Source of the DNA: Symbiodinium natans
Lineage: Eukaryota; Sar; Dinophyceae; Suessiales; Symbiodiniaceae
DNA length: 36,492 nucleotides
Direction of reading: 5' to 3'
Assembly (NCBI GenBank): GCA_905221605.1
Contig: CAJNDS010000943.1
Coordinates: forward strand, 12,501-48,992
Of this stretch, positions 29,289-36,492 are shown piece after piece. The notes below the pieces were generated by a model. That model did no database searches. It saw nothing but the letters and a program-made list of their open reading frames with translations, and was not told the DNA's origin. Position 1 is the first letter of the stretch. The number at the start of each line of letters is the position of its first letter. Made by a program: the position numbers and the translations under genes.

Positions 29289-29976
29289 CTTTAAGATCTG
29301 CTCAGAGCTTTCTTCTTTGCCGGAGCTTCCTTTTCAGATGTCGTCGATGCAGCCTGAAGGCAGCGCACCTGAGGAGGCACACTCTGAAATCTGAAAGTTT
29401 GCTTGGACAGGGATTGGCTTGTGTGTGATTGGTTCCGAGATGAGCAGGGGACGATGGCAACAGATTCCTCCAGGAACCTTAGAAAGCCAGAGCTCGGAGA
29501 AGCCCGGCCAGTCCCATCTAAAACCTCGTTGGATTTCCTTACGAAATGAGGCCTAGCCCACGGGCCAGCCCGATTCGCTTTATGGAGGGGGCCCCACGGG
29601 ATTTTGCTTATAGTAGTCCGAGGTTTTTGTTGTTTATTAGGGAGGGGTCCCCCTCACTAAAGCGAGTGTGCAACCTTGCTTTGTTTATGTTGTTTGCATG
29701 CAAAGAAAGATTTGGAGAGCCAGAGGAACTTGCGAAGAATGTGCTTGCAATCACATGGCAAGGGGGACGTCGGCAATTGCCCCATGTTCGCTCCGCGCCA
29801 AGGCTGGATCTCGAAAGCCAAATTGGAACTGTGAGAGATTGATGGGCGGGGGAAGAAGAGTTGTTATGATGTAGGGGGGCATGCAAGAAGCGGGTCTGTT
29901 CTCATACCCTTGCCTGTCTCCGGCCAGCGTTGGTTATTGTGTTCTTGAAGGTAACTCCCTCAAGCGTTTGCAAATT
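29289..29976. other. No supported gene
   Basis: Open frames on both strands (29546-29886), none with clear splice limits or a family match. Confidence 0.35.
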
Positions 29977-30117
29977 TTATGCAGGCTGCATCACTGACAC
30001 AGGCAGCAAACACAGGTTCATGAAGCGCCGACGCAGACTCTCAGGAAGGGTTTTGTAGCATTCTGCCCCTGCAGCTCCGCCTGCAACAGCGCCGCCGGCG
30101 AACACCCGGATGCTGCG
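29977..30117 (-). CDS. Possible terminal exon, Gly/Ala-rich peptide
   Basis: On the minus strand a frame encodes SRSIRVFAGGAVAGGAAGAE, CYKTLPESLRRRFMNLCLLP, VSVMQPA and a TAA at 29977. The GGAVAGGAAG stretch recalls a glycine-zipper or carrier-type membrane segment, but the family is not recognised and the acceptor is uncertain. Confidence 0.35.
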   Translation of the reverse strand, partial: RSIRVFAGGAVAGGAAGAECYKTLPESLRRRFMNLCLLPVSVMQPA

Positions 30118-30573
30118 ACTCTTTAGGCGGCTGAGACTTTTGTAGATATGTCTGCGATCGGGTTTAGGGTTCGGCCTGCTGTTCGTACTGAGCACGCGAG
30201 AGAGGGTTTGGCCTGATTCTTGTTGCTTCTGTTTATTGAAGACCTTACTTCTGCCGCTGCCCGACGGTCGGAATGGATAAATTTGACTACTACTCACTGT
30301 CAATCCTTTTTTGAAGTTTGCCGTAGGTCTCAATGTTTGCTTAGGGTTTTTTGAAGCGCGCAGCCCAAGGCCTATAAGCCTCTGAGCTTGCATGCCTGTG
30401 ATGAGAAGAATGTACCGGTCATGAGGTCGTTCCTATGGAAAGAACTTGTGCATGTTCCCCATTTCCCCAGAGGTGATGCCATATCGGCCTTGCAATGTGA
30501 GGATCTCCTCCCTGGATGCAAAGAGAGAACGTTGGGGGGTATGAGCAGGCAACCCTTTGCAAGTTTTGTCCAG

Positions 30574-30688
30574 GATGGTTCCCAAAGACATTGTCCAGAG
30601 CATCCACTCCACCTACTGGCTGCTGGTTGGAGGCCTTGAGCTCCTTGAGCTCCGGGGCGTTTCATGGAGACAGAAATTGAGCATGTGA
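30574..30688 (+). CDS. Possible terminal exon, hydrophobic peptide
   Basis: After TTTTGTCCAG, a frame encodes MVPKDIVQSIHSTYWLLVGG, LELLELRGVSWRQKLSM and TGA. The ATG may be internal. The Trp-Leu-Leu-Val segment could be part of a membrane helix. A long minus-strand frame (30372-30842) overlaps but has poorer composition. Confidence 0.4.
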
Positions 30689-31419
30689 CCTTTAGCACTT
30701 TAGCGCTCTTTTTGATGGCGTTAGTGATGCTCACCGGTGCATGTTTAGATCTGCTGCCTCGATCACGGATCTCCCCTTCTCTCGCCATGTGCCCTGTCAA
30801 ACAAACACTTGCAACCCACTGCCAGGTCCGTTGCCCCGGCATTTAGCAGAACGAGGCGTGGGCTATGGCTTCAACTTGGCACCTCGGCTGACTAGCCATC
30901 ACGGATGTCTCGAGCTGATTCAAGCAGATCTTTTCCGTAGTCCCTAGCTCCCTTGGAGTTCGGTGCTTCAGGCTTAGGCAGCTTTGGCGAAAGCGTTTGC
31001 ATCTGTGAGTCTCCACCTCTGTAATTGCAAACGCTTGAGCGCGCCGCCTCGGCAGCCGGGCCGGCAGGATTTCTGGCAGGGTTTCTGGGAAAAGGCCTCA
31101 AAAAAAGGGGGTCCAGGAGGTTTCAGGGGTGGTCCCAGAATGGGTCCCAGGGAAGGTTCCCCAAACAGCCAAGTTCGATAGGAGCCGCCGACAGGCGGGG
31201 GGGGGGGGGCCTTTTTTTGGATGGGGGGGAAGGGTTGGGTTAGAGGGAAGGAGACCGGATCCGGGTCTGCTTGTTCCAGACGCTTCTCGGCAGGAAGCCG
31301 AGGCGAATTTTCTTCTACAGAGCGAAGCTTCCCTGACTTGGCCTTGCATGCCCATAGAGTCCCCGACCTGCACAGAGTCCAGGCATGTCCAGACCCTAAG
31401 CCCTTTTGATATTTCGCAG
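30689..31419. other. No supported gene; hairpin and G-rich tract
   Basis: Contains a hairpin at 30991-31036 and a G-rich run near 31197-31210. No exon can be assigned. Confidence 0.4.
30991..31036. repeat. 11-bp perfect inverted repeat
   Basis: AAGCGTTTGCA (30991-31001) and TGCAAACGCTT (31026-31036) flank a 24-nt loop. Role unknown. Confidence 0.6.
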
Positions 31420-31537
31420 CTCCAATGCAACTCAGCAAATTATCTTCATTCGTTTGGCCTTCCGCGTGGTGGCCTTTGGGATTGGAGCCGCGGTCTTCAC
31501 TTTGACGCTTGCCAAGTTTTTCAACTTGCTGGGTTGA
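31420..31537 (+). CDS. Terminal exon of a membrane protein
   Basis: After TTTCGCAG, one leftover base then 38 codons: SNATQQIIFIRLAFRVVAFG, IGAAVFTLTLAKFFNLLG and TGA at 31535-31537. The second half is a clear transmembrane helix at the extreme C-terminus. An overlapping + frame (31129-31755) is longer but lacks protein-like composition. Family not recognised. Confidence 0.5.
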
Positions 31538-33204
31538 CATGTGCACTTGCTTGGGCTTCGGGCAGGGAATTGCAAGTTTGCTGCGGCTGCTTAAGGTCCG
31601 GTTCGACCGCACCCTATCTGTACAAATGTACAAATTCGTCACCCATCGACCAGCAAACAAGTCGCATGCACCTGTGGGAGCACCGAAGGCTTGAGGGAAA
31701 TTCTCGGCAGGAGGCTTGCGTCTGTCGGAACTCAGGCAGATCGTTGGCAGGATGACTTGCTTCTGCAGTCCTGCACAACAGTGCCTGCAGATCCACGGTG
31801 CAGCAGAGTTTCAACTCCTGTGGGCTGAAGGTTCAGAAATAAACAGAGTCCACATCCCGAAGGCAAGTCCGCAGACTTCGCAAGACGCCATCTGTCAAGG
31901 ATTGCATGCATCTTGATAGCTGTAAACATGTAACACCAAGCATAAGCCCTTCAGCTCGAAACACGACCAGGACAGGTATATAGGCCACACTTCATGGCAA
32001 AGCCTCACATCCTCAAAACATCCCACGCCTAAACCTCCCTTGAACCAAGGACAGGATCTCGCCTTTGGAGCCGCTACAAAGCCCAAGGAGACGAGATGCC
32101 GGCTTCCAGCGCAGCCACGACGAGTGATGATCCCTAAGCCCTCAGCCGTGAGCGTTGCCAGACGGGTGGCAAATGACAAAGCCTCAAACAAAAAAAAGTC
32201 ACAAGTTCTCCTAAAGCAGGGCCAGGATCCACCAGCATCATCAAAAGTTGCCCTGACAATTTAGGGTTTAGGGTGCCCCCGAGCAGGCCCCTATTCTAGT
32301 TAAGAAGCTATTCGGAGTTTGCTTGCTAATTATCGCCTTTGCTGAGAGCTGATTTACACCGTTGTAACTTGTGGTAGGGAACGGGCTGGCGTGGTCCACC
32401 TGCATGCGCTTTACGTTGACTTCGCGTTGCAAGAACGAATCAAAGCACTCGGGCACAGGATGTAGAGACGAGGTGCAGAGTGGACGCCATCCAGCATGAA
32501 CTGACGAGATGCAAATACTCTGTTTACAACTACTATGGGCGATATTGCTGCACTCGATTAGTCACGATTAGGCCTGTTTGAATGGTATGGTTTGGTCAAC
32601 GAGTATGAAGCTAATAGCGTCACACAGCTAGGCTGTCATGCCGCCTGGGTGAGCCATACAACAGCTTGACACATCGTGCCCTGCGATGTGTCGGTAGCAC
32701 TGTGCGACAGAAAATCTGCTACAGCATTACTCGGTTGCAAGGAGGCCTGTGCAGGCTTCTCAATGCCGGCATGCAAAGCTGACTCGAGTCGGATCGAATC
32801 GAGATCGCAGTTTTCAAAAAAAGTCCGCTCTGCAAATCTCCATCAACCCATGAGTGACCTGGAAGAAGCCGACCCACGAAACTGAGCTGCTTTGACCAGC
32901 CTGGGTACTTGTCGTGACGTGCGCCGGTGACTTGCTGCTGAGCAATGCGATGACACCCTGACACCATCTGACACCTTTGGTCTCCGTTGAACACTTGCTC
33001 AGGCTCATCCTGGTCGCGACCTTACAGTGCCCTACAGCCTCCAGCTCTGGGTCTGCAGAATGCGACTCCTGGTACGAACACATCTTTTGGCTGACTTGCG
33101 AAAACCACCTATAAGTTCACCAACTTCAGGCATGTAGCCATTGCATATCATTGCATGATGCGATCCGTCTCCTCGTTTGGACCAGACTCCTTCGAGTCGG
33201 AAAG
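31538..33204. other. Mostly unassigned
   Basis: A Lys/Ala-rich + frame (about 32040-32264) and an overlapping minus frame are ambiguous. Two TTTAGGG units occur at 32262-32275. Nothing else is supported. Confidence 0.35.
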
Positions 33205-33512
33205 TCTCATTGGGTATTGCTGTCCCCTGAGGTCCGCACCGAACTAGCGAAGGCATTTCGAACCGAGGCTGCGCATGTGCTGTTTTGCACGTCAAATATG
33301 CAGGTAAGTCAAAAACTGAGGCCGGCAGGCGCAGGATTTTCAACTATTCTCCGGAAGTTCGGTCTTTGTTGAAACTTTGTGGAAGATGTAAGATTGATGC
33401 AATGCTGTGCTTGCATGACGAAAACGCGATGGGTGCTGAGTCTTTGCAGAGAAGATTACTTTCAATGTTCGAGCTGTTGTCTCTGTCTCCGGCCATCTTC
33501 TGCCGAGTCTAG
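33205..33512 (+). CDS. Two-exon gene end, unknown protein
   Basis: Exon 33205-33303, after a GGAAAG acceptor, encodes SHWVLLSPEVRTELAKAFRT, EAAHVLFCTSNMQ and ends at a consensus GTAAGT donor in phase 0. After a 146-bp intron ending TTTGCAG, exon 33450-33512 continues in phase 0 with RRLLSMFELLSLSPAIFCRV and TAG. Both splice signals are strong. The family is not recognised. Confidence 0.55.
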
Positions 33513-33613
33513 CCTTTCACGAGAACTGTAGCATGCCCCACTCCCCCGAGCTTCATAGTTATATCGCTGTGCCCCGGTTTTCGTTCATACGGAAGGCTGC
33601 AGCGATAAGCTCC

Positions 33614-33718
33614 ATGGATGAACAGCTGAAGCGCAAGATTCAGGCAGCCCGAAGTGCAGCGTGCTGTAGACTCAGTGTAAATTTCTCGGCACAAACCCAC
33701 TTCGAGTTCAAGCTCTGA
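33614..33718 (+). CDS. Possible small exon or gene start
   Basis: From an ATG at 33614, the frame encodes MDEQLKRKIQAARSAACCRL and 14 further residues to TGA. The charged helical start looks coding. It may be a first exon with a donor near 33660-33680, or an internal exon after GATAAG at 33609. Confidence 0.3.
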   Translation: MDEQLKRKIQAARSAACCRLSVNFSAQTHFEFKL

Positions 33719-34684
33719 GCTGCGCCAGGCATCAGCAGCACCCTGAAAGCCACGCTGTGAGGCGTCCGCTTCCTTGACAGAACTGCTTGGGTCGTAAAAT
33801 CCAAAATGAAGAAGGGTTCATGCAAAGGTTTGGTTTTTGCACACTCCTTGATCAGTGTAAGGGAGTTCCTTGGGGATTACTCGTAAGTATTTAAAGCCCC
33901 GATTTCACATGGATCCACCCTTCGCATGTGGCTTCGTGCCAGGTGCATGCGCTGAACCCACGCTGCACCTCGAGTTTCACAGCTAATGCGCAACGAAGGG
34001 AAAAATCTGACAGAGCGAGCGAGAGAGAGAGGGCGAGCCCCATGCCCCAAAGACAGAAAGAAAGGGAGAGAGAGAGAGAGAGACGCGCGCACCCTCCACA
34101 ACAAGTGGGGTCGCGTGCGCGGCAGGAAGGAAGATGAAGGAAGGCAGAGAGAATGACAGAACGTGTTATTAGAAATCGGACATGGCACCTCCAACAAGTC
34201 CAAGCTTTTGATGTTGGGATTGGCCAGTGTATTTGTCATGGGTTCGGTGTGAGCCGTCAACGGAGTCGAATGGAAGGATTGATGTGGAGTCGACCGCGCA
34301 TTCCCCGCGCAAGGTCCTGTGACGCATGTATGCAAAACTGCAGAAGCAGTGATGGCTTCGCTGGGGCGCGTGGTTGCAATTCCAACTTCACCTTTCAGAC
34401 AACGGACGCTCGGTGTCAGCATATCGCAACTACAACGCGTGCTTCGGCTAAACATTTTGGTGGGGAAGTGCATGTTCGCTAGCCACAAGCTGCTCTGCTC
34501 AAAACCGTCCAACAGAGAATGTGCCTGGCAAGGCATTGCGAAGCAAACAAATTTGACAAGCCACGGGATGCCCGACAAGTTGTGTCCGCCCCTTCAGACA
34601 CGATCTGAATAGTTTCCTGCATCTTCCTGCCTTGCTGTTATTTTTGGCTGTGCCCTGGGGGGACTCTCCTGATAGTTGGTTGCC
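33719..34684. other. 5' flank of the calmodulin-like gene
   Basis: Contains a (GA)n microsatellite at about 34017-34082. No supported exon. A possible trans-splice acceptor TGATAG (34673-34674) precedes the ATG at 34685. A TATTTTTGGCT upstream is too weak to call a spliced-leader relic. Confidence 0.4.
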
Positions 34685-35421
34685 ATGGTTCAGCTGACTG
34701 AAGAGCAGATCACAGAGTTCAGGGAGGCTTTCCTTCTGTTCGACAGCAAGGATGGCGACGGCACCATCGCCACCAAAGACCTGGGTACTGTGATGCGATG
34801 TCTGGGCCAGAACCCTACGGAGAGTGAACTCAAAGACATGGTCAACGAGGTTGATCCAGATGACACTGGCAAACTTGACTTCCCAACGTTCTTGTCCCTG
34901 ATGGCGAGCAAGGTGAATGAGGAGGACACTGAACAAGAGTTGCTTGAAGCCTTCAGAGTCTTCGACCGAGACGGCACTGGTTTCATCGACGCTGCTGAGT
35001 TGCGCAAGATCATGAAACGCCTCGGAGAAACTCAGCTAAACTGTAGATGTGAACGGTGTCCCTGACTCGATTGGACATTCGGTTGCGGCGAGCTTTGGTG
35101 GAAGAAATGCTTCAATCCAAGGAACTTTTTCTTCTGTTTTCAGTGTAGGCCCCTCCAGCTACATGAGGCGCATTCATTCTGACTCAGGATCAGCTTCCGC
35201 CTCACCCGAGTGATCCTGTGGAGCCGGACACGCCTCCCGAGGGTTTTACTCTCAGCGGTTTCAACATGCGTCCTTTTTTTTTCGTTGAAGCTGGCATTCG
35301 TATGGGTCTTTGCCCACCTGCCTGTTGGTGATGAACGTGCCACGATCAACCTGTCATGCCTCGCTGAGGTGATGGTCTGATCAACTACGAAGAGTTCGTG
35401 AAGATGATGCTGGCCAAGTAA
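34685..35421 (+). CDS. Calmodulin-like protein with atypical EF-hands
   Basis: Calmodulin is a cytosolic Ca2+ sensor with four EF-hands. Exon 1 (34685 to about 35029) encodes [20 protein letters not shown] onward and matches calmodulin closely to the RKIMKRLGE of helix F3. EF1 reads [14 protein letters not shown]: one extra residue against FDKDGDGT, and Asp instead of Glu at position 12. EF2 reads [12 protein letters not shown], with Thr for the essential Glu12. EF3, [12 protein letters not shown], is complete. The last exon (35369-35421) encodes [16 protein letters not shown] and TAA. The ~18 residues between (helix E4 and the start of loop 4) are not found with confidence; a stretch near 35087-35119 ([12 protein letters not shown]) has the right spacing but diverges. 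Read-through of exon 1 stops at 35065. Either a divergent calmodulin-like gene or a decaying copy. Confidence 0.75.
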
Positions 35422-35947
35422 TGCCAAGAAATTGCTCACACATCCATGTACATATTCATGTTGTCTCACGTTGCAAGTGCCGACCAGAAAATACACTTTT
35501 CATACACGTTCATTACAAAGAGATGTTTCTTGAAATTATTGTTCACTCAAATCTATCTCTGGATCTTTTGTATTCTTTTTATCTTTCTTTCTCTATCTCT
35601 GGAAAATCTAATCGTCTAATGATCCAACTCAAAGAATCTATGTGTACTTCATATCTATGATCTAGGAAACAATACCTATTTTCGCAAAATTGTCGATAAT
35701 TTTCCGCACCTTCGCGTGAGGTTGTTAGATTTTAACTTCAACTCCTCTCCTCGCCCGGAACTCTTGTCTTCGCCCGGTCTACTTTTCTATCGATGCGATT
35801 CGTTTGGGTGGCCATGTTCATTCATGCAATTCGGTTCAATTCGTGTTCCGGTTAATTTTAACGCTACGCGACCCGCCTCGGCCCGGCCCAGCGCATCCGC
35901 GTGAGCATGGTGATTCCGCAGCGCCCAAGTCGCTGGACCCCAAGCAA
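35422..35947. other. 3' flank, no recognised gene
   Basis: AT-richer sequence after the calmodulin-like gene, with no supported exon. Confidence 0.45.
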
Positions 35948-36073
35948 TAAGGGTTGGGTTGAGGGTTGAGGGTTGAGGGTTCCGGGTTTATGGTTTGGGG
36001 TTTGGGGTTGAGGGTTAGTTTAGGGCTCAAGGTTCACGCTTTGGGGTTGAGGTTTTTTTGGGTTTAGGGTTCG
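35948..36073. repeat. Degenerate telomere-type repeats
   Basis: GGGTTGA, GGGTTTA and GGGGTTT variants of the TTTAGGG unit, all G-rich on the + strand, in the orientation expected at a right chromosome end. Confidence 0.8.
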
Positions 36074-36097
36074 GCTTGGAGTGATCGTAGGGGCGAC

Positions 36098-36492
36098 TCT
36101 TCGGCAGGGTTGGGGGGAGGTGGGGATGGGGTAGTGGGGGGGCGGGGGGAGTGGGATGGGTGAGGGGAGGGGGGGGGGGTGGGTGGTGGGGGGGGAGTGG
36201 GTTCGGGCTTTGGATTTTCTACTTGCTTGTCGCGTCTTTTTTTTTGTATTTGTTGGGATGGGTGTGGGTTGGTTTGTGTGTTGTTGTTGTGTGTTTTGTT
36301 TTTGTGGTTTTTTTTTTTTTTGGGGTTTGGCTGGTGGTGTTTTCGTTTTTGGGTGTTTTTGTGTTTCTTTATTTTTTGTGTTGTTTTGGTGTTTTTTTTT
36401 TTTGGTTGGTTTTCGTTTGTTTTTTCTTTGTTTGTTTTTGGGTGTTTTTTTTTTTTTTTTTGGTTGTTGTTTGTTTTTTTTTTTTTTTTTTT
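36098..36492. repeat. G/T-only low-complexity tail
   Basis: About 390 bases almost without A or C, shifting from G-rich to T-rich and ending in a T run at the window edge. It may be subtelomeric DNA or a sequencing/assembly artefact. Confidence 0.8.

Overview
The window looks like nuclear DNA of a dinoflagellate alga. The evidence is: scattered short exons separated by AG-ended introns, some apparently with GC rather than GT donors; interstitial TTTAGGG/CCCTAAA telomere-type repeats; a voltage-gated cation channel with a C-terminal EF-hand region of a kind common in dinoflagellates; a calmodulin-like gene; and an intronless gene in a near-perfect head-to-tail array. No complete spliced-leader gene, bacterial operon, rRNA, tRNA or CRISPR array was seen. 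Species assignment is not possible by eye.

Layout. From 1 to 18.7 kb is exon-poor, repeat-rich DNA. It holds the 3' end of an ion-channel gene (1158-2239), a series of terminal or internal exons of unrecognised genes mostly on the + strand, a minus-strand two-exon gene end (17894-18208), microsatellites, foldback elements, and a 1.3 kb satellite block (13.9-15.2 kb) in which minisatellites lie on both sides of a CCCTAAA block. Most exon calls rest on an acceptor site, an open frame of protein-like composition and, where possible, matching intron phase; they are tentative.

The centrepiece is 19008-26875: 3.95 copies of a 1991-bp unit. Each copy carries one intronless 367-codon gene encoding the same unrecognised protein, with a Ser/Arg-rich N-terminal half and three ~49-residue C-terminal repeats. 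Each gene is preceded by two perfect palindromes and a spliced-leader-like remnant, and followed by small stem-loops. The copies differ at only eight CDS sites seen by eye, seven of them synonymous, in a mosaic pattern that needs recombination or gene conversion. This arrangement fits the dinoflagellate mode of amplified, trans-spliced genes.

From 26.9 to 34.6 kb there are more tentative exons, the best being a three-exon, phase-consistent gene end (28634-29288), a membrane-helix terminal exon (31420-31537) and a two-exon gene end (33205-33512). At 34685-35421 lies a calmodulin-like gene with an altered EF-hand 1, an EF-hand 2 lacking its last ligand, an intact EF-hand 3 and no convincing first half of EF-hand 4. 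The window ends in degenerate telomere-like repeats and about 390 bases of almost pure G/T, which may be subtelomeric or a contig-end artefact.
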